64,000 bases of DNA from Tomitella gaofuii. Lineage in GTDB: Bacteria; Actinomycetota; Actinomycetes; Mycobacteriales; Mycobacteriaceae. Where the stretch lies: positions 2,804,954-2,868,953 of the forward strand of contig NZ_CP059900.1 of the NCBI RefSeq assembly GCF_014126825.1, given 5' to 3'. Position numbers and translations under genes: made by a program. Positions within the stretch are counted from its first letter, which is position 1. Each line of letters begins with the position of its first letter. Shown piece after piece: positions 1 through 18,877 of the stretch. The notes beneath the pieces were generated by a model that was not told the DNA's origin, did not search any database, and saw nothing but the letters and a program-made list of their open reading frames with translations.

Positions 1-2132
1 ATCTGCGTCCACGTGTAGGACACGACCGTGACCCCGTACCGCGGCACCTCTTCGACGAACCGCGCCGGATCGAACCTGCCGGTGAGCGCGATCCGCGCCC
101 CGCCGGCGACCGCGCCGCCCACGCTGGTGAGCAGCCCGGACGGGTGGTTCAGGGGCGTGAGGCAGTAGACGGTGTCGCCGTGGCCGAGCGCGGCGGCGCT
201 GGCCGTGCCGAAGGCGGACAGCGCCCAGCGCCGGTTGGTGATGCGCCGCGCCTCCACCTGACCGCCCGACTCGGCGAACATGATGAAGGCGAGATCTCGT
301 GCCAAACCCGGGTCCGGCCGGTACCACTTGGGCATGCGGACCGTCGCCGGGTCGATCTTCTCCATGTCCACGACCTGGTCACGCCCGCGCAGGTCGAGTT
401 CGCGGGCGTCGCCGCCGCCGAGCACCAGGACCCGGCACCCGGCCTCCGCGGCCTCCTCGAGGCTCTCCGGATCCGCCAGCACCGTGCTCACCGAGGTGAG
501 CGCCACCGCCGGCCGGAGCCCCCCGCCCATCGGCAGGAGCACGGCCACCGCGCCCAGCCGTGACAGCGCCGCGATCGCTACGAGCGCACTCGGACGTGTC
601 TCCATCAGGACGCCGACCTCCGCCCCCTGGCGCACGCCGGCGTGGATGAGCCCGCGGACCACGTTGTCGATGCGCTCGTCGACGGCCTTGTTGGTGTGCA
701 CCCGGTCCTCGAACAGGAAGCACTCGCCGTCCGGCGCCGCCTGCGCCTGCTCCGCGAGAAGCCGGCCGAAGGAGATGCGCGTATGCGACTGCATCTCGCC
801 GAGGCGCGCCAGCCGGGGCAGAGTCCGCGCCGCCTCCTCCGCGATCGCGACCGCGCTACGGGTGACTCCGAGCGTGAGACCGACGATGCTCCGCGTGGCG
901 CCGATGCCGGCCTCGGTGAGCGTCGTGACGCCGTGCGACAGGCGGGAGGCCACCGTGACGCCGGAATCGCCGGGCTCGCCCTCGTCCGGCTCCATCGGGT
1001 GGATGCGCTCACTGAGTTCCGCCGCACCGTTCCGCCCGCCGGACTCCTGCCAGAGGATCCACGACGCCGTGCCCGGCCACGTCAGGTCCGCCGCCGTGGA
1101 ACCGACGACGAGGCCGAAGTGCCCGGACGGCAGGCGGTGCTCGTAGACGTCCGCCTTGGGCGCCGCCTTGACGATGCCCTGCACGGCCACCGGCTGGCCG
1201 ATGTCGTCGACGTCGCCGACGAACGCCAGGACCGGGCAGGTGATCTCGGCGAGGCTCACGAGCCGGCCGTCGATGACGAATCCGCCGGTCATCATGCGGT
1301 TGTGCGCGATGAACTGCTTGAGCAGCTCGGCGATGGCAGGCCCCGCATAGGCGACGAAGCCGTCGTTCTCCAGAAACCTCCGCTGCGGCTCCCGCGGCAG
1401 GAGCGCGTCGCGGTCGTGCAGCTGACGCACGAAGTCCAGCCGCGACTTGGCCGTCTTCACCGGGTCGAGCAGCTGGAACCCCAGCCGTGCCCCCCAAGCC
1501 GGCAGGTAGAGGTGGCTCAGCACATGGTCGGCCAGCAGGTCGGCGCCGCGGGTCGCCAGGCCGACGGGCAGCCCGAAGGGCAGTCCGGCGAGTGTGTCGA
1601 CCGGGCTCCCGAAGGTGATGACGCTGGCGAGACCGGCCGACTGGCGGTAGGCGGCCGCCTGGTAGGCGAACATGCCGCCCTGCGAATACCCGGCGAGGTG
1701 GACGTCGCGTCCGGTGCGCTCGCGGATGGTGTCGACGGCCTGGCTCACCGCCACGATGTGGTCGGCGAGGTTGCGGCCCAGGCCGCCGGCCTCCGTATCG
1801 GGGGAACCGAAATCGATGACCCAGGGGTCCACCCCGTGGTCGTGCAGCACGCCTGCCCCGCCCTTGTCGCGGGTGACGTCGTAGACCTCGGCGTCGAGCA
1901 TCATCGGCGGGATCAGCAGGATCGGCGGCCGGTCCGACGCCTCGTCGACGGTGTGCACGGACTCCGGGAAGTACCGACGCAACCGGTACATCGGGCGCCG
2001 CTCGACCACCTCGAAGGGGGACTTCTCCGGTTCCATCTCCAGCCCGCCCAGGCGCAGGACCTCCAGGCCGTTCTGCGCGGTGGCGAGCACCCTGTTCACG
2101 GTGTTCGCCACCGACCTGCCACCGATGATCAC
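1..2132 (-). CDS. PHA-synthase-like alpha/beta-hydrolase fused to AMP-binding (acyl-CoA synthetase-like) domain, 3' truncated
   Basis: The reading frame is open from a GTG at 2132 to the window edge, so about 710 residues are present and the C terminus is missing. Residues about 1-420 form a PHA-synthase-like alpha/beta hydrolase: the nucleophile elbow GYSQGG lies near residue 148, an Asp-containing FVGDVDD strand near 350, and a SGHFG histidine near 385. Residues from about 455 look like the N-terminal part of an adenylate-forming enzyme (LLAEQAQAAPDGECFLFED, later LTPLNHPSG). The usual Ser/Thr/Gly-rich phosphate loop (TSGTTG) is replaced by FAESGGQVEARR near 616-627, so adenylation activity is doubtful. 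Large fusions of this kind, annotated as acyl-CoA synthetases, are known from Mycobacteriales; a lipid or polyester substrate is inference. A purine-rich GGGGAGAGG lies 11 bases before the GTG. The arg operon terminator stands just upstream. Confidence 0.72.
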   Translation of the reverse strand, partial: MIIGGRSVANTVNRVLATAQNGLEVLRLGGLEMEPEKSPFEVVERRPMYRLRRYFPESVHTVDEASDRPPILLIPPMMLDAEVYDVTRDKGGAGVLHDHGVDPWVIDFGSPDTEAGGLGRNLADHIVAVSQAVDTIRERTGRDVHLAGYSQGGMFAYQAAAYRQSAGLASVITFGSPVDTLAGLPFGLPVGLATRGADLLADHVLSHLYLPAWGARLGFQLLDPVKTAKSRLDFVRQLHDRDALLPREPQRRFLENDGFVAYAGPAIAELLKQFIAHNRMMTGGFVIDGRLVSLAEITCPVLAFVGDVDDIGQPVAVQGIVKAAPKADVYEHRLPSGHFGLVVGSTAADLTWPGTASWILWQESGGRNGAAELSERIHPMEPDEGEPGDSGVTVASRLSHGVTTLTEAGIGATRSIVGLTLGVTRSAVAIAEEAARTLPRLARLGEMQSHTRISFGRLLAEQAQAAPDGECFLFEDRVHTNKAVDERIDNVVRGLIHAGVRQGAEVGVLMETRPSALVAIAALSRLGAVAVLLPMGGGLRPAVALTSVSTVLADPESLEEAAEAGCRVLVLGGGDARELDLRGRDQVVDMEKIDPATVRMPKWYRPDPGLARDLAFIMFAESGGQVEARRITNRRWALSAFGTASAAALGHGDTVYCLTPLNHPSGLLTSVGGAVAGGARIALTGRFDPARFVEEVPRYGVTVVSYTWTQ

Positions 2133-2166
2133 CTGCGCACCTGCCTCTCCCCTGGTCCCGCGTGCC

Positions 2167-2197
2167 ACGGGGGCCGCTTCACCGCACCGGCCCCCGT
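2167..2197 (-). terminator. Hairpin terminator after argH
   Basis: A perfect 10-bp stem (ACGGGGGCCG with CGGCCCCCGT) and an 11-base loop lie 41 bases after the argH stop codon. There is no T tract, as is common for actinobacterial terminators. It probably closes the argCJBDFRGH transcript and insulates the next gene, which begins 35 bases further on. Confidence 0.6.
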
Positions 2198-2237
2198 CGT
2201 GGGCGCACGCCCGCCGGACGCCGGGAACCGCTCCGTG

Positions 2238-5057
<2,820 letters not shown>

Positions 5058-5191
5058 GGTGTGCGCTCCTTGTCTTTCCGATGTGGTCGTTCCGAAGTGT
5101 CGTCTGCACAGTTCCGTTGTCCGCGGCGGCGGACCGTCCGGCGCCCACGCCGTTCCGTCCGGGCCCCGCTCCGCCCGCCAATCGTGTCACG

Positions 5192-5689
5192 TCACCGCCC
5201 CGTGAGCGCACTCAGGCGGTCCGCCAGTTCCACGCCTGTCGTGGGGTCGCGCGCGATCACCGCGATGGTGTCGTCGCCGGCGATGGTGCCCACGACCTCC
5301 GGCAGCCCGGCGCGGTCGAGGGCGCTCGCCAGAAACGAGGCCGCGCCCGGCGGGGTGCGCAGCACCGCGATGTTGCCGCTCGCGTCCGCGGAGACCAAGA
5401 GCTCGCCCAGCAGCCGCGCCAACCGGTCGGTGCCGCCGACCGCCCCGCGCACCGGGCTGCCGTCCTCCGGCACCACGTAGACGCCCACCCCGCCGTCGAC
5501 ACCGCGCAGCTTGACGGCGCCCAGATCGTCGAGGTCACGGGAGATCGTCGCCTGCGTCGCCCCGATGCCGTCCTTCGCGAGCAGCGCCTGCAACTCCGGC
5601 TGACTGCGCACCTGGTGGGCGGTCAGGATCGACACGATCCTGGCCTGCCGTGCGGCGCGCGTCGCGGCCGGGCGCGGTTCCTCGCTCAT
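5192..5689 (-). CDS. argR: Arginine repressor ArgR
   Basis: Arginine-responsive regulator, hexameric in characterised relatives, which represses the arg genes by binding ARG boxes. The N-terminal winged-helix half holds [25 protein letters not shown], where the Ser-Arg-Asp recognition helix is clear. The C-terminal oligomerisation and arginine-binding half ends with [15 protein letters not shown], containing the GD-D ligand motif. Length 165 residues is typical. It starts 13 bases after the argF stop, so it is co-transcribed with the operon it should control and regulates itself. The likely operator is the repeat pair in front of argC. Confidence 0.97.
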   Translation of the reverse strand: MSEEPRPAATRAARQARIVSILTAHQVRSQPELQALLAKDGIGATQATISRDLDDLGAVKLRGVDGGVGVYVVPEDGSPVRGAVGGTDRLARLLGELLVSADASGNIAVLRTPPGAASFLASALDRAGLPEVVGTIAGDDTIAVIARDPTTGVELADRLSALTGR

Positions 5690-5702
5690 CTCCGGCCCCG
5701 GC

Positions 5703-8817
<3,115 letters not shown>

Positions 8818-8878
8818 TCCGCTGTCCCCGTCCTCTGCATCCTCTGCGTCGTGTCCTGTGCGGCCTGGCCGTCGCCGT

Positions 8879-13741
<4,863 letters not shown>

Positions 13742-13755
13742 GTTGCTTCGCTCTC

Positions 13756-13821
13756 TCGATCGTGGAAGTGGTGTTTGTCGATCGTGGAAGTGGTGGTTGT
13801 CGATCGCGGATCAGGTGTTCG
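13756..13821. repeat. 22-bp tandem repeat between pheS and pheT
   Basis: Three consecutive 22-base units beginning TCGATCGTGGAAGTGGTG occupy most of the pheS-pheT spacer. The first two differ at one base; the third is more diverged. It is non-coding in the operon direction and sits 15 bases before the pheT start, so it forms part of the intercistronic mRNA. Confidence 0.8.
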
Positions 13822-13854
13822 CGGTCTCCGCGGCACCCTCGACTGCCCGGAGTC

Positions 13855-15009
<1,155 letters not shown>

Positions 15010-15909
15010 TCAGCCACGGGTGCCCGCGCGCCGCTGCGCACGGGCGGACGCGTGCAGGCAGATCGCCGCCGCAGTGGCCAGGTTGAGGCTCTCCGCGCGT
15101 CCGCCGATGGGAATCCGCACGCGATGGTCCGCGGACGCCACGTCCTCGGCGCCCAGTCCGTGCGCCTCGTTGCCGAACAGCCACGCGGTGGGCCCGGACA
15201 GCAGCTCGTCGGCGGCGTCGACGTCCACCTCGCCGTCGGCGGCGGTGGCCAGGATCCGCACTCCCCGCGCGCGCAGCTCCGCCAGCACTCCCGCGGTGTC
15301 ACGTCTGCGCGTGATCGGCACGTGGAAGACGCTGCCCGCCGACGAGCGCACGCACTTGCCGTTGTGCGGGTCGACGGTGTCGCCCGCGAGGACGACGGCG
15401 CGCGCGCCCATCGCGTCGGCGATCCGGATGATGGTCCCGGCGTTGCCGGGGTCCGCGACGCCCACCGAAACCGCGACCAGCCCGGGCGTCGACGCGCCCA
15501 GCGCCGCGTCGAGGCCGACGTCGAGGAGGCGGCACACCGCGACGATGCCCGGCGGGGTGACCGTCTCGGACAGGCGCGCGGCCGCACGTTCGGACACCGG
15601 CCGGACCGGGACGCCGTGAGCGTGCGCTCGGGCGAGCACGTCATGGTTGACGGGCCGCGCAGCGGCCGTCGCCGTGTAGAAGATCTCGGTGCAGACGGGC
15701 TCCCCCGCATCCCCGCCGAGGTCGGATTCCAGCGCGGAGATCACCGCGTTGGCGCCCTCCGCCAGGAACAGGCCGCGCCGGCGGCGTTCCGCCGCGCGGT
15801 GGAGCTTGACAGCCGACACGACCCGCGGATTCCGCTCAGAGAGCGGATCCGCGGGCCGTGTCCCGGCATCCGCGCCCCGTGCCGAGTCGTCCGTACTCCG
15901 GGGTGCCAA
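15010..15909 (-). CDS. SpoU/TrmH-family RNA 2'-O-ribose methyltransferase (TsnR-like)
   Basis: SAM-dependent methyltransferase of the SPOUT class, acting on rRNA or tRNA ribose. The three SpoU motifs are present: DPGNAGTIIRIADA (motif 1), WLFGNEAHGL (motif 2) and IPIGGRAESLNLATAAAI (motif 3), which form the knotted SAM site. The N-terminal part (about 25-115) is the substrate-binding domain of this family, beginning NPRVVSAVKLHRAAERRRRGLFLAEG. Length 299 residues. It starts on TTG with GGAAGGA about 10 bases upstream. It lies 38 bases after rplT as the fourth gene of the infC operon, and this position is conserved in Mycobacteriales. The target nucleotide cannot be told from the sequence. Confidence 0.92.
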   Translation of the reverse strand: MAPRSTDDSARGADAGTRPADPLSERNPRVVSAVKLHRAAERRRRGLFLAEGANAVISALESDLGGDAGEPVCTEIFYTATAAARPVNHDVLARAHAHGVPVRPVSERAAARLSETVTPPGIVAVCRLLDVGLDAALGASTPGLVAVSVGVADPGNAGTIIRIADAMGARAVVLAGDTVDPHNGKCVRSSAGSVFHVPITRRRDTAGVLAELRARGVRILATAADGEVDVDAADELLSGPTAWLFGNEAHGLGAEDVASADHRVRIPIGGRAESLNLATAAAICLHASARAQRRAGTRG

Positions 15910-15947
15910 TGCGGGTGCGTCCTTCCGTGCGACCGTGGGCCGGCCCG

Positions 15948-16337
15948 TCAGGCGGCGTCGCCGGCCGGAGCGTTGACGTCGGCGGGCAGCGCCGCCTTCG
16001 CCACGGCGACGAGGCCCGCGAAGGCCTCCGGGTCCGCGACGGCCAGCTCGGCGAGGTTCTTGCGGTCCACCTCGACGTCAGCGGCCTTGAGGCCCTGGAT
16101 GAAGCGGTTGTAGGTCATGTCGTTGGCGCGGGCCGCGGCGTTGATGCGCGCGATCCACAGCTTGCGGAAGTCTCCCTTGCGCGCCCGGCGGTCGCGGTAG
16201 GAGTAGGTCATCGAGTGGAGCATCTGCTCCTTGGCCTTGCGGTACAGCCGCGAACGCTGACCGCGGTAGCCCTTCGTGGACTCGAGAACCGTACGACGCT
16301 TCTTCTGGGCGTTGACCGCCCTCTTCACGCGTGCCAC
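15948..16337 (-). CDS. rplT: 50S ribosomal protein L20
   Basis: 23S rRNA-binding protein needed for early 50S assembly. The sequence [38 protein letters not shown] is the diagnostic basic N-terminal extension, followed by the globular domain with [21 protein letters not shown]. Length 129 residues includes a small C-terminal Ala-rich extension beyond the usual 117-119. It starts on GTG with AGGA 8 bases upstream and lies 80 bases after rpmI in the conserved infC-rpmI-rplT order. Confidence 0.98.
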   Translation of the reverse strand: MARVKRAVNAQKKRRTVLESTKGYRGQRSRLYRKAKEQMLHSMTYSYRDRRARKGDFRKLWIARINAAARANDMTYNRFIQGLKAADVEVDRKNLAELAVADPEAFAGLVAVAKAALPADVNAPAGDAA

Positions 16338-16417
16338 TTGAAAGATCCTGTCGAACTCAGGGGCGCTGCGCGCCCGGAGGGGATGTCGGGACTACTGCCG
16401 CTGCGAACGGCGGCCGG

Positions 16418-16612
16418 TCACTTGCCGAGCAGGCGCTTGACGCGGGCCGTGTCGTTCTTGTGCACGTCGGCGGTGCCTTCCAGGCGCCGGGTGCGGCGGG
16501 ACGACTTGTGCTCGAGCAGGTGACGGCGTCCGGCGCGCTCACGGCGGAGCTTGCCGCTGCCGGTGACCTTGAAGCGCTTGGCGGTACCGCTGTGGGTCTT
16601 GGCCTTAGGCAT
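16418..16612 (-). CDS. rpmI: 50S ribosomal protein L35
   Basis: Small basic protein of the large ribosomal subunit. [22 protein letters not shown] is the family signature; length is 64 residues, exactly typical. The ATG follows GAGGA at about 5 bases. It is the second gene of infC-rpmI-rplT, 98 bases after infC. Confidence 0.98.
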   Translation of the reverse strand: MPKAKTHSGTAKRFKVTGSGKLRRERAGRRHLLEHKSSRRTRRLEGTADVHKNDTARVKRLLGK

Positions 16613-16710
16613 GGAATCCTCGAACTTTCATGGTTGTTTGCCCTCCCGGGCCGCGGACGCGTTCGTTCCGCGCCCCGGTGGGGGGTCCTGTCGAAATCGG
16701 ACCGCAGCGC

Positions 16711-17310
16711 CTACGCGCCGGCCCCCTGCGCATCCGCCGGCTGCTTGCCGCTGCGGCCGCGACCGCCGCCGTCCTGCTTGGCCTGACCGCGCGTCTTGGC
16801 GTTCTTGTGCGGCGCCACGACCATCGTCATGTTGCGACCGTCCTGCTTGGCCGGGGTCTCGACGAAGCCGAGCTCCTCGATGTCGGAGGCGAGACGCTGC
16901 AACAGCCGGAAGCCCAGCTCCGGACGCGACTGCTCGCGGCCGCGGAACATGATCGTGACCTTGACCTTGGAGCCCTGCTCGAGGAAGCGGACGACGTTCT
17001 TCTTCTTGGTCTCGTAGTCGTGATCGTCGATCTTGGGCCGGAGCTTCTGTTCCTTGATCACAGTCTGCTGCTGGTTACGGCGCGACTCCCGGGCCTTCTG
17101 CGCGGCCTCGTACTTGAACTTGCCGTAATCCATGATCTTGCACACCGGCGGACGGGCCGTGGGCGCGACCTCGACCAGGTCCAGGTCCGCCTCCACTGCC
17201 AGCCGGAGTGCATCCTCGACACGCACGATCCCGACCTGCTCTCCGCCCGGTCCGACGAGACGGACCTCCGGTACGCGGATGCGGTCGTTGATGCGGTTGT
17301 CAGCGCTGAT
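16711..17310 (-). CDS. infC: Translation initiation factor IF-3, AUC start codon
   Basis: IF-3 binds the 30S subunit and rejects wrong start codons and initiator tRNAs. The family N terminus ([20 protein letters not shown]) begins at an ATC codon at 17308-17310, with GAGGAGG four bases before it. No ATG or GTG lies in frame upstream with a site, and the first GTG (17226) would delete the conserved first 28 residues. ATC is therefore the supported start, giving 199 residues. The linker region [23 protein letters not shown] and the C-terminal domain [17 protein letters not shown] are intact; a Gly/Lys/Gln-rich tail follows. In E. coli, infC starts on AUU and IF-3 represses its own mRNA by discriminating against it; the same logic is likely here. 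Confidence 0.95.
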   Translation of the reverse strand: MSADNRINDRIRVPEVRLVGPGGEQVGIVRVEDALRLAVEADLDLVEVAPTARPPVCKIMDYGKFKYEAAQKARESRRNQQQTVIKEQKLRPKIDDHDYETKKKNVVRFLEQGSKVKVTIMFRGREQSRPELGFRLLQRLASDIEELGFVETPAKQDGRNMTMVVAPHKNAKTRGQAKQDGGGRGRSGKQPADAQGAGA

Positions 17311-17694
17311 GGGGCCTCCTCGGTAGGTACTGCGTTCTCTGCACGGCCGCGAGCAACACCACAGAATCCACCGCCGGCACGCGCGCCGACGAAATGGCGC
17401 CTCACCTCAGCAGTAGGGCCCCTGCGCATGCCCGGGCTGACGCCCGGACCCGCCAGGGGCCCGTCACCGACCGTTCCACGGCCCGACGCGCGGGGGCCTC
17501 GGAGGCTGCGGGGCGCCTGCAGCGGCGCACGCAGTCCACGAGGGTCCGCACAGACGCGGGGTGGACCGGACCGCGCAACCGTCGTATCCGTCGCCTCGGG
17601 GGCGTCGCGGTACAGTCGTCGAGCGGTGGGAGCGGGACTCCACTTGTTGCCCCCGGTTGTTCCGGGGGCGGTCGTGAGTGCAAGGCTACCAGGC
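17311..17694. other. Divergent intergenic region with infC leader and DUF1844 promoter
   Basis: No gene is seen in these 384 bases. Features: a long imperfect hairpin at 17416-17462 (outer stem GGGCCCCTG/CAGGGGCCC, inner stem CCGGGC/GCCCGG) lying 106-152 bases upstream of the infC start; an 8-bp hairpin GCCCCCGG/CCGGGGGC at 17649-17669 in the opposite-strand leader of the DUF1844 gene; a plus-strand TACAGT (17611-17616) that could be the -10 element of that gene; and a minus-strand TAGCCT near 17683-17688 that could start a long infC leader. Confidence 0.5.
17416..17462 (-). promoter_or_regulatory. Structured leader element upstream of infC
   Basis: In the direction of infC the RNA can form a two-tier stem: nine pairs GGGCCCCTG/CAGGGGCCC enclosing six pairs CCGGGC/GCCCGG with a 4-base loop. 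There is no T tract after it. It may be an attenuator or a protein-binding leader for the infC-rpmI-rplT operon. The fold is by eye and no known RNA family was recognised. Confidence 0.4.
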
Positions 17695-18078
17695 ATGACC
17701 GATCACTCCCAGCCGACCCCCGTCCCCGGCGCGGATTCCCCGGCCGACGCCGAGGCGCCCGTCCGCGCACTCGATTCCATCCCCGCCATCGAGGTGATCT
17801 CCCGCGCCGCCGTCATGCTGATGAGCGCCGCCGCGGAGAAACTGGGCCTCGCCGACGAGGATCCGGACGCCAGCCCGCGTCGCGACCTCGACGAGGCGCG
17901 GCGGCTCATCCAGGCGCTCGCGGGCCTGATCACCGAGTCCGCGGAGTACCTCGGGCCGCACGCCGCACCCCTGCGCGACGGTCTGCAATCGCTGCAGCGC
18001 GCATTCCGCGAATCCTCCGCGATCCCCGACGAGCCAGGCAAGGGCCCCGGCGAGCACCTCACCGGACCGGTCCGCTGA
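17695..18078 (+). CDS. DUF1844 family protein
   Basis: Small soluble protein of 127 residues. The conserved core is DSIPAIEVISRAAVMLMSAAAEKLGL followed by DLDEARRLIQALAGLITESAEYLGPHAAPLRDGLQSLQRAF, predicted mostly helical, which matches the DUF1844 family of actinobacteria. No catalytic motif is visible. The acidic, Pro-rich N terminus and C-terminal tail look disordered. The gene is divergent from infC, a neighbourhood seen in other Mycobacteriales, but its function is unknown. The ATG at 17695 is chosen because the core and the first Met of the frame after intergenic DNA coincide; the ribosome site (AGG) is weak. Confidence 0.82.
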   Translation: MTDHSQPTPVPGADSPADAEAPVRALDSIPAIEVISRAAVMLMSAAAEKLGLADEDPDASPRRDLDEARRLIQALAGLITESAEYLGPHAAPLRDGLQSLQRAFRESSAIPDEPGKGPGEHLTGPVR

Positions 18079-18108
18079 GTTCTCCTCGCGCCCTGCGCCA
18101 CCACGCGT

Positions 18109-18114
18109 CATACT
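18109..18114 (+). promoter_or_regulatory. -10 element for leaderless ABC exporter mRNA
   Basis: CATACT ends 7 bases before the ATG at 18122, which has no Shine-Dalgarno sequence. The same hexamer at the same distance precedes argC. Confidence 0.5.
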
Positions 18115-18121
18115 CGGTGTC

Positions 18122-18877
18122 ATGAACGCGCACGCCCGGACTCCCGCCGCCCAGGCTGAGGGCCTGGTCAAAACCTATGGTTCCGGAGCCACGGCGGTGG
18201 TGGCGTTGGGCGGGGAAGGCCGGGCGGGGGTGGACCTCACGCTGCCGCGGGGGGAGTTCACTGCGATCATGGGCCCGTCCGGCTCCGGCAAGTCGACTCT
18301 GATGCACTGCCTCGCCGGCCTGGACTCCCCCACGTCCGGCTCCGTACGCGTGGGCGAGACCGAACTGCGCGGCCTAGGCGACAAGGAACTCACCGCGCTC
18401 CGTCGCGACCGGATCGGCTTCGTGTTCCAGTCGTTCAACCTGGTGCCCACGCTCACCGCCGCGGAGAACATCACCCTGCCCGTGGACATCGCCGGGCGCA
18501 CGGTGGACCGTGACCTCTACGACAACGTGGTCGACCGCCTCGGGCTGCGCGACCGCCTCGGGCACCGACCGTCCGAGCTTTCCGGCGGGCAGCAGCAGCG
18601 CGTCGCGTGTGCCCGGGCCCTCGTCGGGGCCCCCGAGCTGGTCTTCGGCGACGAGCCCACCGGCAACCTCGACTCGCGCTCGTCCGGCGAGGTCCTCGGC
18701 ATCCTGCGCGACGCGGTGGACAGGCTCGGGCACACAGTGGTCATCGTCACCCATGAACCGACGGCCGCGGCCTACGCCGACCGCGTCGTATTCCTTGCCG
18801 ACGGGCGCATCGTCGGCGAGATGCGCAACCCCGCCGCGGACACGGTGCTGGACCGGATGAAGGTCCTGGATTCGTGA
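18122..18877 (+). CDS. ABC transporter ATP-binding protein, LolD/MacB type
   Basis: Nucleotide-binding subunit of a type VII (MacB/LolCDE-like) ABC system. Walker [11 protein letters not shown]-loop [18 protein letters not shown], signature [15 protein letters not shown], Walker [14 protein letters not shown] and the H-loop VIVTHE are complete. GNLDS after Walker B is typical of LolD/MacB/FtsE proteins. Length 251 residues, with an insert of about 10 residues after the first strand ([14 protein letters not shown]). It overlaps the permease gene by four bases (GTGA). The start is likely leaderless. Substrate unknown; lipid, lipoprotein or peptide export is suggested by the family only. Confidence 0.93.
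   Translation: MNAHARTPAAQAEGLVKTYGSGATAVVALGGEGRAGVDLTLPRGEFTAIMGPSGSGKSTLMHCLAGLDSPTSGSVRVGETELRGLGDKELTALRRDRIGFVFQSFNLVPTLTAAENITLPVDIAGRTVDRDLYDNVVDRLGLRDRLGHRPSELSGGQQQRVACARALVGAPELVFGDEPTGNLDSRSSGEVLGILRDAVDRLGHTVVIVTHEPTAAAYADRVVFLADGRIVGEMRNPAADTVLDRMKVLDS

Noticed and set aside
5110-5135. Small hairpin GTCCGC-GGCG-GCGGAC between argR and argG
   Set aside because: A six-pair stem with a GC loop is expected by chance at this base composition and has no T tract.
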